Shown here: one piece after another, positions 28,201-36,941 of the stretch
Numbering within the stretch: the first letter of the stretch is position 1
How the letters are laid out: each line of letters begins with the position of its first letter
DNA from: Pseudomonas frederiksbergensis
GTDB taxonomy: Bacteria; Pseudomonadota; Gammaproteobacteria; Pseudomonadales; Pseudomonadaceae
Direction: 5' to 3'
DNA length: 64,000 bases
NCBI RefSeq assembly: GCF_035751725.1
Contig: NZ_CP142104.1
Coordinates: 806,001-870,000 of the forward strand
The notes under the pieces: generated by a model
Told to the model about the DNA's origin: nothing
The model's input: only the letters and a program-made list of their open reading frames with translations
The model's database searches: none
Position numbers and translations under genes: made by a program

Positions 28201-31200
28201 GCAATACCAGCCTGCGCGTCAATAGCCTGACCAACCGCTATGCCGATATCTATAGCCTGGGTGACCTGAGCATTGATCGCGACGGCCTCGGCACCCGTGT
28301 CAGCCGCATCCTCAACAGCTCCGGCTCGCTGCAGAGCGACGGCAACATGCGCCTGGCAGCCAGCACGATCGACAACGTCCGCGAAATACTGACCACCCAC
28401 GACGCGGGCATCTACACCGCCTCGATCAGGGAAGTGGCCTGCATCGAAGGGTACAACGCCGGTGATTGCAGCGGCGGCAAGGAAAACCACGTCTGGCAAA
28501 TTATCCAGCGCGACAAGTTCGAAGTTACCTCGGCCAGCGCGGCTTCCAGTATCACCACCGGCGGCAGCCTGGATATCCAGGGCGACACCCTGACCAACCG
28601 GAGCAGCAGCCTGGGGGTCGGCGGTGCGTTTACCGCCAATCTTCTCAAGCTGGATAACATCGGCATTGAGACCGGTGAGATTGAAACCTCGCGCACCTTC
28701 AGGTCCGAACGCACGCGTAATCCAGGCAACTGGCGCTCTGCCGCAGATGACTTCACCAACAAATACTGGATCGCAAGCCCAGCTTACGATCCCAATAAGC
28801 TGACCGGCCTTGAAGCTGCGATGAGCAGTTTCATCGGCATGACCGAACATGAGTTGACCCAGTTTGGCACTCAAACAGCCACCACTGATAACCAGACCTA
28901 TGCTGCGATCATCCAGGCCGGCGGAGCCGTGGATGTCCGTATCCAGGGCGAAGCCGACAGCCGTGTCGTGCGCGGCGGTTACAATTATGTTGGCGCCGGA
29001 CCGCGTACCGACACCGACGCTGACAATGTTTTCTCGACCCGTATCAACATCAATCGACAATTACCGCCGAACCTGACCCAGCAACAGGTCGATCCGCTGG
29101 CCCTGCCGGGGTTTGACTTGCCCACCGGGCAAAACGGCCTGTTCCGCATGAGCGGCGACGGCTCGACCACGCCGACCCAAGGTGCGGGGCTGACGCAAGT
29201 GCGTGGCCTGCCGGACCGTTCGTTCCAGGCCAACCCGCAAAAATACCTGATCGAGACCAACCCGGCGCTGACCGACATGCGTCGCTTCATGAGCTCGGAT
29301 TACCTGCTGAGCAACCTGGGCTACGACCCCGACGTCGCCGCTAAGCGTTTGGGCGACGGCTTCTACGAACAACGCCTGATCCAACAAGCGGTGATCGCCC
29401 GCACCGGCCAGCGCTTCCTCGACGGTCAGACCTCCGACGACGGCATGTTCAAGTACCTGATGAACAATGCCATCGCCAGCAAGGACAGTCTCAACCTGTC
29501 CCTGGGCGTCAGCCTGACCGCCGAACAGGTTGCGGCCCTGACCCATGACATCGTCTGGATGGAAAACCGGACGGTGAATAATCAACAGGTGCTGGTGCCG
29601 GTGCTTTATCTGGCCCAGGCCAACAATCGTCTGGCGCCGAATGGTGCGCTGATTCAGGGCTCAGACGTCAGCCTGATTGCCGGTAAAAACCTGAACAATG
29701 CGGGCACTTTACGTGCGTCCAGCAACCTGAGGGCGACGGCGGGCGACAGCTTGGTCAACAGTGGGTTGATGGAAGCGGGTGGTCGGCTGGATGCGTTGGC
29801 GAGTAATAACCTGACTAACCGGGCGGGTGGGGTTATTGCTGGGCGTGACGTGAGTGTTGTTGCCGTTGCCGGTGATTTGGCCAATGAACGCACCATCACC
29901 CGGCATGCCAGCAGCACGGGCTACAAGACCGAGCAACGTGACTTTGCCGACAGTGCGGCGCGGATCGAGGCGAGCAATGATCTGGCAATGGGGGCGGGGC
30001 GGGATATCGCCAACAAGGGGGGCGTGCTCAAGAGCGGCAATGACACAACATTGCGTGCTGCCCGAAATATGAACATCACCGCCGCCGAGCAGGTGGACAG
30101 CCATACGCAGGGCAGCAAACATCGAGACCAGACCATTACCCAGAACGGTTCTAGCGTTACGGTTGGGCGGGATCTTCAGGCCGCTGCGGGCGGTGACCTC
30201 AACGTGGTCGCTAGCCAGGTCGAAGCCAAGCGGAACCTGGCCATTGTCGCTACCAAGAACTTGACCTTGGGGCCAGCGGCGAATGAACAGCATTCGTATG
30301 GCCAGAGCAAGAAGGTCAAGAGCATCGAGGATCATGTTCAGCAGGTGTCCACCGCGCTCAAGGCGGGCGGGAATGCGACGCTGAGCGCGGGGCAGGATTT
30401 GGCGCTGGTGGCGAGTACGGTCAATGCCGGGGGGGAAGCCTATCTGGTGGCGGGTAAGAACCTTGACCTCAAGGCCGCTGCGGATCAGGACTACAGCTTC
30501 TACAGCAAGACCAAGAAGTCTTCTTCAGGGAAGAAATTCCGGCTGGATGAAACGGGCAGCACCACCCATGTGGGCAGCCTGGTCAGTTCCAGCGGCAACA
30601 GCACGCTGGTGGCGGGTGAAAACCTGCTGTTGGCAGGTAGCGCCGTGACTTCCGAGAAAGGCGCGACGAAATTGGTCGCCAGCAAGGACGTACAGATTCT
30701 TGCCGTGACCGACTCCGACAGCGCCCGCCATGAGCGTAAGGAAAGCAAAAGCAGTTGGGGTGGGTTCAAGTCGAGCAAAGTCCAGGACAAGGTCGATGAG
30801 AAGCGCACGACTGCCATGGGCAGCATGGTCTCAGGCGAGACGGTCACCGTCGCGGGCGGCCAAGATGTGAAAGTGACGGGCTCGTCCCTGGTCAGTACCG
30901 GTGATCTGGCAGTCCAGGCCGGGCGCGACCTGACCATCGATGCGGCGAAAAATACCTTCTCGCGCACTGATATGCACAAGGAAAAGAATCGCGACCTGAC
31001 AGGTGTATTGACTGGTAACAAGCTGGGCCTGGATGACATGACGGGCAATCAGCATCTGTTTATCAACAGTCAGAAGCACAACGGCACGGCTGCAGAAACC
31101 ACGCTTACCGGCAGCACAGTTGGCTCCAGTGCTGGCAATGTGACGCTTACGGCTGGGCGTGAGTTGAGTGTGGTGGCCAGTGATTTGGTCAGTACCAAGG

Positions 31201-34200
31201 ATATGGCGCTTACCGGTTCCAACGTGACCATCACCGCGGGTGATGAAACCGCGCGGCAAACCACTGAGGACAGCTCTAAAAGCTTGGCAGTGGGTAGGGT
31301 CATCGGTGGTGCGATCGTCGACACCGCAAGGACTATTCGCGACGCGTCCAAAGCTGCGAAGAATGCCGATGACCCTCGACTCAAGGCAGTAAAAATCGCC
31401 CAGGCTGCGCTTGCGTTTTACAACCTGGGTGGCCAGGCCTCGGATGCCAACGGGCAGAGCTCCGGGTTCAAAAACAAGCAAGGCGGCACCCCCAGCAATG
31501 GCTCACTGATCAAGATCGGTACCGAGCTGGCCAATACGCGCAGCAAAAGCAGCAGCGAGTACAACAGCCTGACGGCGAAGCAAAGCACCCTTAATACCGG
31601 TCAAGAGCTATCGATTGTTGCCACGGGGGACGCGGCGGGAACCCTGGGTGATATCCAGATAACCGGCAGCAGCCTGAAGGCTGAAAACACCTTGTTGCTG
31701 GCTAAAAATGATGTGCTGCTGAAAAGTGCACAGGACACCGTTGATCGCAAAAACGACGGGTCGAGCAACAAAACGGCCATTGGTGCCAGCTTCAACATTG
31801 GGGAGCAAAACGGCTTCACCCTCGATCTGGGGGCCCAAGGTGCGAAAAACATGGGTAACGGCAAGTCCGTCACTCAGGTCAATACCACGTTGGAAACTGG
31901 ATCGCTGTTGTTGCAAAGCGGTCGCGACACTACCCTCGAAGGCGCACAGGTCCGCGCGGACACCATCAAGGCCTCGATTGGTGGCAACCTGAATATTGTT
32001 TCTCTCCAGGACACCGAATCGTCGAAAAGCAAGCAAAGCAGCGGGGGGATCGGAGCGAGCATCTGCGTTCCGCCGTTCTGCTACGGCTCCATGGTCGCGG
32101 GTTCGGCGAATATTGCCGGCGCCAACATGAACAGTGACTACAAGGCCGTGACCGACCAGAGCGGATTGTTCGCTGGTGCCGGTGGCTACGACATCCATGT
32201 GGGTAAAACCACGACCCTGCAGGGCGCTGTGATTGCCAGTGAGGCGCTCGCGGATCAAAACCGCCTCAGCACGGATCGCTTGCTCGTCAGCGATATCAAG
32301 AACAGCAGCAATATCGAGAGCCAATCGGCGGGAATTTCCATCTCGGGCAGCAATGTTGGCGGCTCCTCATTCGGCGGCAGCATCCCAGTAGCCCTTAAGG
32401 ACAAAGATCACAGCTACACCCGCAGTGCTGTCAGCGAAGGCACGATCGTTGTTCGTAATCCCGAGGGCGCGGCTGACCTGGTGGGGCTGAACCGCGATAC
32501 CGCCAACGCCAATCAGAAGCTGGACAAGCCTGATGAAGAGGCCATGCAGGAGCGTATCGACCTGATTCAAAGCTCGGCGCAACTGGCCAGCGGTGTTATC
32601 AGCACGGTCGCTAAGGCTAAGGCGGATGAGGCCAAGAGGCTTGGGCAGGAGGCAAAGGATCAAGCCAATGCCGGTTCGCCGGCTGCCGAGTCAACCGCCC
32701 GGGCGGCGGAAGCGGCCAGTTTGGAAGCCGCCCGCTGGCAGGTAGGCGGTGATAAGAAACTGATGGCTGATATCGCCTCTGGCTTGATTGCCGCAGGTCT
32801 TGGCGGAGCCACGGGCGGCACAGCTGTTGGCATCGTCGCCAATACAACGTCCAGCGACATATTCAACAGAATTGGCAGCTTTGCCGACGAACAGAAAAAC
32901 CGTAAGGACATCGATAGCGTGACCAAGGCCGCCTGGGCGGAAGGCGGCGCGGCGCGCGTCATGTTGCATGCCTTGGCGGGAGCGGCGATGGGGCTTTCCA
33001 GTGGTAGCGTGCAGAGCGGGGCATTGGGTGCGGGCGCCTCAGCTCTATTGCCGTCCGTCATGCAAGCTTTGGCTGGCAGCAAGCTGACAGAAATGGAGCA
33101 AAAGACCGTAGCCTCGCTAATAGCTGCTGGCGTCGGTACGACGGTTGGATCCGGTAGTGGCGTGATCGGTTCGGTCGTGGCCGGTGGCACTGCGCTGGGA
33201 GTGGAGAAGTACAACCGGCAGTTGCATCCAGACGAAATAAAGTTCGCCTCAGACGATGATCGAGTCAGTCGTTACGCGAAGGAAAAGGGCATCACTGATG
33301 AACAGGCGAGAATGGAGCTCTTGCGAACCGCAGCAGCGATGGTTGACCGAGGATGGAATGCTGTACTGGATGTGAAGGATGGCAAGACGGCAGATGCCGC
33401 CAACTTCCTTCGAACGGAGCTTTCGCAGCTGAAAAGCACAGATCTGTTTCAGGTGAGCCTGGCTGACTATAACAATGAGCGACTGGGCTTGGCAGAGCTG
33501 ATGAAAGACAGGAAGTCAGTTGAAAATCTGGTCAAGTACATTGAGCTGGTTGACCCTTACCATTACATGCGTGACCCAAAGAATCAGGCCGCAATACTTA
33601 ATGCAAAGGGCCAAGGCAGCGCCGAAGGTTTTGCTAACGCTGTGGAGAACCTGGCGAGTTTCGGATCCAAGACGGCACTTATGGCGATGAGTACGGTGAA
33701 TTGTCCGAGTTGTGGAGGACGGCAATTTGCCGCTGCCGTGGAGGCTGTCCAAAGTTTGCCTGAAGACTTAAGGCTCAAGGGGTATCTGGACACCCTGCAT
33801 ATCATGCAAGGGTATGGCGCTGATGTGCTGAGGCAGAATGAGGCTATTGCGACTTCTGCGGGAGTGGGCATCGGTCTGGGCGGTGCGGGAGCCGGTAGCG
33901 CAGGGTTGGCGACGACACGCCTGACAGGTGAGCTTGCAGAGGCAGTGGGGAAGCGCTTCACCGGAATACTTAACGAAGCGTCCGAGCAAGCGCTGATCAA
34001 AAGTGGCGGTATCTTTGGTCCCGATGGCAAGCCGATGATGGATCTGGCAGTGTTAACCAACGAGCAGAAAAGCGTCATGGGTGACTTGTTTGGCGGGCGT
34101 TCTGTGCAACAAATCGTTCCAGAAGGACAGAAGCTGGCACGGGTTCCAGGGGTTGGGGAAACGGGAATTGATGATCTTTATAAGGTGGATCGCCCGGATG

Positions 34201-34520
34201 TTGATTATGTTGTTATCGAATACAAGTTTCTTAGTAACAACAAAAAACCGGGGTCATCAGGGCTAGGTAATACTCAAGATGGCAAGCAAGGCTCCATAGC
34301 GTGGACGCTTGGTGGTGATCGTTTAGAACGGTCGGTTGGACAAGATCAGAGCTTGGAGGTAGAAGCTGCTGTTCGGTCGAACCGCACTGAAACTTGGGTC
34401 GTCAGGACTCGTCCCGATGGCTCCACGGAGGTCGAGGTGCTGGACGCGCGTGGTAAAGTCAAATCAATAGACACTTCTAAGATATTGCCCTCAAAAACTT
34501 TGAACGGGGTTCTTCCATGA
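25230..34520 (+). CDS. cdiA: CdiA, contact-dependent growth inhibition toxin/adhesin
   Basis: 3096 residues. Extended signal peptide ending near LWAQA; TPS haemagglutinin domain with NPNL at about residue 116 and ANPHG in place of the usual NPYG; a long beta-helix of filamentous-haemagglutinin repeats; a non-repeat region at about 1075-1500 (CIEGYNAGDCSGG, SERTRNPGNW) that should bear the receptor-binding part; a second repeat block; then a pretoxin boundary VEKYNRQLH at 2658-2666. The last 120 residues carry GIDDLYK (D2981, D2982), VIEYKF (E2997, K2999) and GKQGSIAW, a PD-(D/E)xK-like nuclease core of PoNe type. It is exported by CdiB, injected into neighbouring cells, and neutralised by the overlapping CdiI. 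The start at 25230 follows AAAGAGACC. Confidence 0.93.
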   Translation: MDDRQYAFLARQPSAALKNRDAFWGMPKRGLAFLLANVMFWQPLWAQADGIVVSAPGTSLGQAGNGVPVVNIAKPNGSGLSHNQFKDYNVGSNGVILNNATNPAQATQLGGIILGNPNLKGSAAKTILNEVNGGNPSQLRGYTEVAGQSAHVIVANPHGITCNGCGFINTPRATLTTGKPIIENGQLNRYQVDQGSVAIEGAGFNASNVDRFEIITRSAKINAEIQAKSLTIVAGRNDVNADTLNATARADDGSAKPELAIDSSALGGMYAGAIKLVGTEAGVGVKLDGKMVASGGDIQLDANGHLSLAETAAAGAVDIQAKSLEAREHVYAGSRLEVKTQGDLSSQKNLVARDSIHLDSGGTLTNNGIVEAGVNADNSRNTTGDVTLTAKQLNNAGKTVIASRDLNVTTTAALNNQGGTLSGQGKTTVTGNVVDNRNKGRILGNTELHLSADQVLNSQGGLINSQGLLTANLGHLENNAGELSSLNSATLVLDSLDNLTGLVMAGKNLDITNTGAINNRGGELSSQGVMTVRTASLDNSNKGTVAANGKLLVSATGAVNNAEKGLIASRTAEVEFDAASLNNAKGTLQGEGLVTVDVSDDIDNQGGSIIAKDAKLSVFATNLDNRGGVLSSVKAALEARTTGVLKNGYDVNRQGGTIQAQGLNIRALAGLFNDGGRIAAQAGDVVVTNATADINNRNGGIYATGKVWISGRDMDNSGGGQVSASGIDFDLSGALNNNAGIIESQDSLDILAASLSNQKGQLRTLGQNSTTVFKIGGLFDNNDGTLETASNDVGFNTGSVQNVGGKLLHTGLGLFGISQANLGQAGGQLVTYGNLTVTADRWTNNTAIQAGHLVVDVDQLTQTATGQLLSTNGMVGRGNNWRVDGLVGSDGAIDLQLTGAYTGNGRLSSLGTLGLKAALIDLEQGGSIAGGGNTTVVVDGVLNSYGRLTSAADMSITAATVNNYGTLGSAGALDVSTGDLLNEHGLIFSGGNTSLRVNSLTNRYADIYSLGDLSIDRDGLGTRVSRILNSSGSLQSDGNMRLAASTIDNVREILTTHDAGIYTASIREVACIEGYNAGDCSGGKENHVWQIIQRDKFEVTSASAASSITTGGSLDIQGDTLTNRSSSLGVGGAFTANLLKLDNIGIETGEIETSRTFRSERTRNPGNWRSAADDFTNKYWIASPAYDPNKLTGLEAAMSSFIGMTEHELTQFGTQTATTDNQTYAAIIQAGGAVDVRIQGEADSRVVRGGYNYVGAGPRTDTDADNVFSTRININRQLPPNLTQQQVDPLALPGFDLPTGQNGLFRMSGDGSTTPTQGAGLTQVRGLPDRSFQANPQKYLIETNPALTDMRRFMSSDYLLSNLGYDPDVAAKRLGDGFYEQRLIQQAVIARTGQRFLDGQTSDDGMFKYLMNNAIASKDSLNLSLGVSLTAEQVAALTHDIVWMENRTVNNQQVLVPVLYLAQANNRLAPNGALIQGSDVSLIAGKNLNNAGTLRASSNLRATAGDSLVNSGLMEAGGRLDALASNNLTNRAGGVIAGRDVSVVAVAGDLANERTITRHASSTGYKTEQRDFADSAARIEASNDLAMGAGRDIANKGGVLKSGNDTTLRAARNMNITAAEQVDSHTQGSKHRDQTITQNGSSVTVGRDLQAAAGGDLNVVASQVEAKRNLAIVATKNLTLGPAANEQHSYGQSKKVKSIEDHVQQVSTALKAGGNATLSAGQDLALVASTVNAGGEAYLVAGKNLDLKAAADQDYSFYSKTKKSSSGKKFRLDETGSTTHVGSLVSSSGNSTLVAGENLLLAGSAVTSEKGATKLVASKDVQILAVTDSDSARHERKESKSSWGGFKSSKVQDKVDEKRTTAMGSMVSGETVTVAGGQDVKVTGSSLVSTGDLAVQAGRDLTIDAAKNTFSRTDMHKEKNRDLTGVLTGNKLGLDDMTGNQHLFINSQKHNGTAAETTLTGSTVGSSAGNVTLTAGRELSVVASDLVSTKDMALTGSNVTITAGDETARQTTEDSSKSLAVGRVIGGAIVDTARTIRDASKAAKNADDPRLKAVKIAQAALAFYNLGGQASDANGQSSGFKNKQGGTPSNGSLIKIGTELANTRSKSSSEYNSLTAKQSTLNTGQELSIVATGDAAGTLGDIQITGSSLKAENTLLLAKNDVLLKSAQDTVDRKNDGSSNKTAIGASFNIGEQNGFTLDLGAQGAKNMGNGKSVTQVNTTLETGSLLLQSGRDTTLEGAQVRADTIKASIGGNLNIVSLQDTESSKSKQSSGGIGASICVPPFCYGSMVAGSANIAGANMNSDYKAVTDQSGLFAGAGGYDIHVGKTTTLQGAVIASEALADQNRLSTDRLLVSDIKNSSNIESQSAGISISGSNVGGSSFGGSIPVALKDKDHSYTRSAVSEGTIVVRNPEGAADLVGLNRDTANANQKLDKPDEEAMQERIDLIQSSAQLASGVISTVAKAKADEAKRLGQEAKDQANAGSPAAESTARAAEAASLEAARWQVGGDKKLMADIASGLIAAGLGGATGGTAVGIVANTTSSDIFNRIGSFADEQKNRKDIDSVTKAAWAEGGAARVMLHALAGAAMGLSSGSVQSGALGAGASALLPSVMQALAGSKLTEMEQKTVASLIAAGVGTTVGSGSGVIGSVVAGGTALGVEKYNRQLHPDEIKFASDDDRVSRYAKEKGITDEQARMELLRTAAAMVDRGWNAVLDVKDGKTADAANFLRTELSQLKSTDLFQVSLADYNNERLGLAELMKDRKSVENLVKYIELVDPYHYMRDPKNQAAILNAKGQGSAEGFANAVENLASFGSKTALMAMSTVNCPSCGGRQFAAAVEAVQSLPEDLRLKGYLDTLHIMQGYGADVLRQNEAIATSAGVGIGLGGAGAGSAGLATTRLTGELAEAVGKRFTGILNEASEQALIKSGGIFGPDGKPMMDLAVLTNEQKSVMGDLFGGRSVQQIVPEGQKLARVPGVGETGIDDLYKVDRPDVDYVVIEYKFLSNNKKPGSSGLGNTQDGKQGSIAWTLGGDRLERSVGQDQSLEVEAAVRSNRTETWVVRTRPDGSTEVEVLDARGKVKSIDTSKILPSKTLNGVLP

Positions 34521-35374
34521 TTCGTGCACCGATGGGAGATAAAGAGTATTGGGACAACCGTCAGGTAAAAGATCTGCAATGGATTGAGCGAGCGGATCTA
34601 ATGTTGGCAGAACCTTCCGCGAATCCCGAGTATGGACCGCAGTTCGCATTCAATTTCGCGAAGCACTGTTTACGTGCAAGTATTAGGGTGTATTCCCGCG
34701 GTGGTGATGTTGGAGAGATGGCCAGCTTTTTTGCTCGGCTTTTAGACGCTTGGGAGCTCTCCAATCGCACCTCCGAAGTAATCTGCGCAGAAAACAATCT
34801 CCAGACTTGCCGAGACTGGACCTTTGAGCTCACAAATTTAAACCACTATATCTGGTGTTTCTGGTTGGTGAGCCTGGCGCTCGTTCTTGAAATTCCCGAC
34901 GACCAGTGGCTTCGTTTGGTTGCGTTGATAGGCGAGGGCGGGCAGGACGTTCTGCTTGATCGAGTCATGGCGTCACGTCAACCAGAGCGGCCGATTGGGG
35001 AGAACCTCCTGCATGCCAAGCCCTACGCAAGGCTGCTCAAGGCCATTGACGCGCCGCAGGCGCAGCAAGCAACGTTGTTGCTTGCTTTCGTAAAACATTG
35101 GTATCCAGAGTTGAACCGGCGCGGCAAACAGCAACCGTGGTGGTACATCTATGGTGATCCAGTGAAACATCCGCTTGAGATGGGAAGCTATTTTGGTCGT
35201 TGGTGTTTCGAGGCGGTCGCCGCCGTGAAAGTCTTTGGGCTTGATGATAGTGACTGCATCGGACATGAGCATTATCCGGGAGATTTACTCCATCCCGGTG
35301 AAGAAGCTGTTCCAACACCTGGGCCAGTCGCCAAGCCTGGATGGTGGGCAAGGTTGTTAGGACGTTCAGGTTAA
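34517..35374 (+). CDS. cdiI: CdiI immunity protein, DUF1911/PoNi-like
   Basis: 285 residues, no signal peptide, so cytoplasmic. The C-terminal half reads HPLEMGSYFGRWCFEAVAAVK and then GLDDSDCIGHEHYPGDLL, which matches the PoNi/DUF1911 pattern of an aromatic-Gly-x-Trp helix and a final YP-D-L. PoNi proteins neutralise PoNe DNases, agreeing with the toxin core in CdiA. The ATG overlaps the cdiA stop by 4 bases, ensuring immunity is made with the toxin. Base composition is lower in GC than the cdiA repeats, as expected for an exchanged toxin-immunity module. Confidence 0.85.
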   Translation: MIRAPMGDKEYWDNRQVKDLQWIERADLMLAEPSANPEYGPQFAFNFAKHCLRASIRVYSRGGDVGEMASFFARLLDAWELSNRTSEVICAENNLQTCRDWTFELTNLNHYIWCFWLVSLALVLEIPDDQWLRLVALIGEGGQDVLLDRVMASRQPERPIGENLLHAKPYARLLKAIDAPQAQQATLLLAFVKHWYPELNRRGKQQPWWYIYGDPVKHPLEMGSYFGRWCFEAVAAVKVFGLDDSDCIGHEHYPGDLLHPGEEAVPTPGPVAKPGWWARLLGRSG

Positions 35375-35486
35375 GCAATGTCCAAATCAGTCATCGATTA
35401 CTAGAACGTGGTCATCGCTATTGCGCTTTTGTCGAAAGTACTTCGGCGGTCTGTGGTCATTTTCAAATTTTTGCAGGGAAGTAATC

Positions 35487-36062
35487 ATGAAAAAAACCAC
35501 CTTTTTAGTTCTAGCCATGGCCCTGGCAGGCTGTCATTCAAACGTCAGGGACTCCTCGCCAAGCCTGTTCAAGGATGGCGTGCAGTTGCAACAACCCAAG
35601 GTCGTCGCTGACGCGGAACACGCCAAGATCATCATGAAGGCGACAGGATTCACCCACCCGGTCCAATTCTCCGTGCGGCGCAGTTCCGATGCAGACCAAC
35701 GTGCCGAGGTCTTGGGAACCGTGGTCGATTCCGGTCGTGGCAAGGTATTCGGCTGGATCGCCAAAGTGAACGAGGTTGCCAACAGCGCCACCGTAAAACG
35801 CTTCCCCCAGCTGGAGGTGCAGGCTGACCCCGGGCAGGCGATTGAAGTGATCGGTGAATCACGGGTCTACGACTCGAACTACTACCGCTATGCCGAAAAA
35901 ATTGTTTATGCGTGCGGCCCTATGAGTTCCACCTTCAAGCCCGAGAAGCAAAAGGTTTACCTGGTGGAGTTCGTGATCATTGGGGCAGGTTGTGAGCAGC
36001 ATGTTTACGATGTCACTCAACCTCAGGAGCGTATTCCTGTGGCGAGCGTCCAGGGGCTTTGA
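35487..36062 (+). CDS. Lipoprotein of unknown function after cdiI
   Basis: 191 residues. A lipoprotein signal (MKKTTFLVLAMALAGC) is followed by a body with no motif I recognise; three further cysteines (YACGP, GAGC) suggest a disulfide. AGGGAAG precedes the ATG at 35487; the frame extends upstream to 35421 without support. It is co-directional with the CDI genes, 112 bases past cdiI, and could belong to the island or be independent. Function unknown. Confidence 0.7.
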   Translation: MKKTTFLVLAMALAGCHSNVRDSSPSLFKDGVQLQQPKVVADAEHAKIIMKATGFTHPVQFSVRRSSDADQRAEVLGTVVDSGRGKVFGWIAKVNEVANSATVKRFPQLEVQADPGQAIEVIGESRVYDSNYYRYAEKIVYACGPMSSTFKPEKQKVYLVEFVIIGAGCEQHVYDVTQPQERIPVASVQGL

Positions 36063-36096
36063 GTCGGACTTGAAAAGCAGAAGGTCCGGAAGCGAA

Positions 36097-36118
36097 AGGG
36101 GGACAGACTTATCTGTAT
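36097..36118 (+). mobile_element. Relic motif resembling the terminus of an IS200/RAYT-type element
   Basis: GAAAGGGGGACAGACTTATC resembles the conserved GGGGACAGATTTATT sequence found beside IS200/REP-associated transposase genes in many proteobacteria. No transposase is present in the window, so at most this is a remnant. Recognised by memory of the motif, so confidence is low. Confidence 0.35.
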
Positions 36119-36208
36119 GCTCAGTTCTTAAATGAATCTATCCCTTTCCCTCCGTTCGGTCGTCGGTGCTCGAAGGCATGCTTGTGTTGGCGCTGTTTGA
36201 GGACATTT

Positions 36209-36244
36209 TGGCGCAGTTATGGCGCAGTTCTCAGAACTGCGCCA
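36209..36244. repeat. Direct repeat plus 25-base perfect palindrome
   Basis: TGGCGCAGTT occurs at 36209-36218 and again as the left arm of a perfect palindrome at 36220-36244 (12-base arms beginning TGGCGCAGTTCT, one central base). It ends 8 bases before the stop of the small minus-strand gene at 36252. No T-run; it may be a mobile-element end or a hairpin. Confidence 0.65.
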
Positions 36245-36251
36245 TTTGCAT

Positions 36252-36524
36252 TTAATCCGCCGCCTGCGCCCGCAATCGCCTGCCAATCACATCCATCACA
36301 TCACACCCGTCGCGCAACGCGATCGTCAGCATTTTGCAAAAGTTGGAAAGCACCAGTGTGTCGGAACTGATCTCTGAGCGGAACGCAATATTTTCCAGCA
36401 GTTGGGTCACGGTGCGGATGCGGTAGTCAGCGGTTTCGAAGAGGACATCAAGCGGGGCTTCGGTGTCGATCAGCAGCGTGGCGGGGGTGCAGTCGATGCC
36501 GGTGATGGGCATGTATCGATTCAT
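36252..36524 (-). CDS. Small Pseudomonas helical protein, possibly DUF3077/DUF6124-like
   Basis: 90 residues, starting at the ATG at 36524 after TGAGGTCC. Predicted mostly helical (LFETADYRIRTVTQLLENIAF, LSNFCKMLTIALRDGCDVMDVIGRRL) without signal or membrane segment. The pattern recalls small Pseudomonas-restricted families such as DUF3077, but the match is loose. Function unknown; it stands alone downstream of the CDI island. Confidence 0.55.
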   Translation of the reverse strand: MNRYMPITGIDCTPATLLIDTEAPLDVLFETADYRIRTVTQLLENIAFRSEISSDTLVLSNFCKMLTIALRDGCDVMDVIGRRLRAQAAD

Positions 36525-36941
36525 GGGTAGGACCTCATTCAATTGAAAGGAGCTACCTCGTTGTCGAGTCGCCAAACCCGAGTCGCCATTAGGGCGACGA
36601 CGAACTATAGGCCGTCCCGTTCAAGTGCCACAAGACAGCGCTTTCTGAGCTTCAAGTAGGAGCTTTGACTTTTAAACTGCTGAATTTCCTACATCGCTTT
36701 GCGGCTATAAACGGGGTCGAGTCATTCCATTCGGCCTATTGTCATGACCAGGGAGCAGACCGTGGCGAGGGAGCAACCTCCCTCGCCACGAAAGCGATGC
36801 AGCTCTATCCAGCCGTTGCAAATGATCGGCCCGGCATATGACGGGCTGATAGAAATAGGCAATGCCCCAAGGCAAACCGGCATAGGTGGGTCAGTTTTCG
36901 ATCGTTACCATGGCTTCCTGCCTATCCATCTGGAGTTCACC
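36525..36941. other. 417-base gap with REP element and short direct repeats
   Basis: Contains CGAGTCGCCA twice (36565-36574 and 36579-36588), the second leading into a GTCGCC/GGCGAC dyad, and a REP palindrome at 36761-36790. The plus-strand frame of the SDR gene is open through its second half but has no ribosome site. No other gene seen. Confidence 0.6.
36761..36790. repeat. REP-like palindrome
   Basis: Arms CGTGGCGAGGGA and TCCCTCGCCACG, 12 bases each with a 6-base loop, the same type as at 9921-9950. Confidence 0.75.

Noticed and set aside
36744..36941. Upstream extension of the SDR gene
   Set aside because: It crosses a REP element and lacks a ribosome site; the normal SDR N-terminus begins at 36942.
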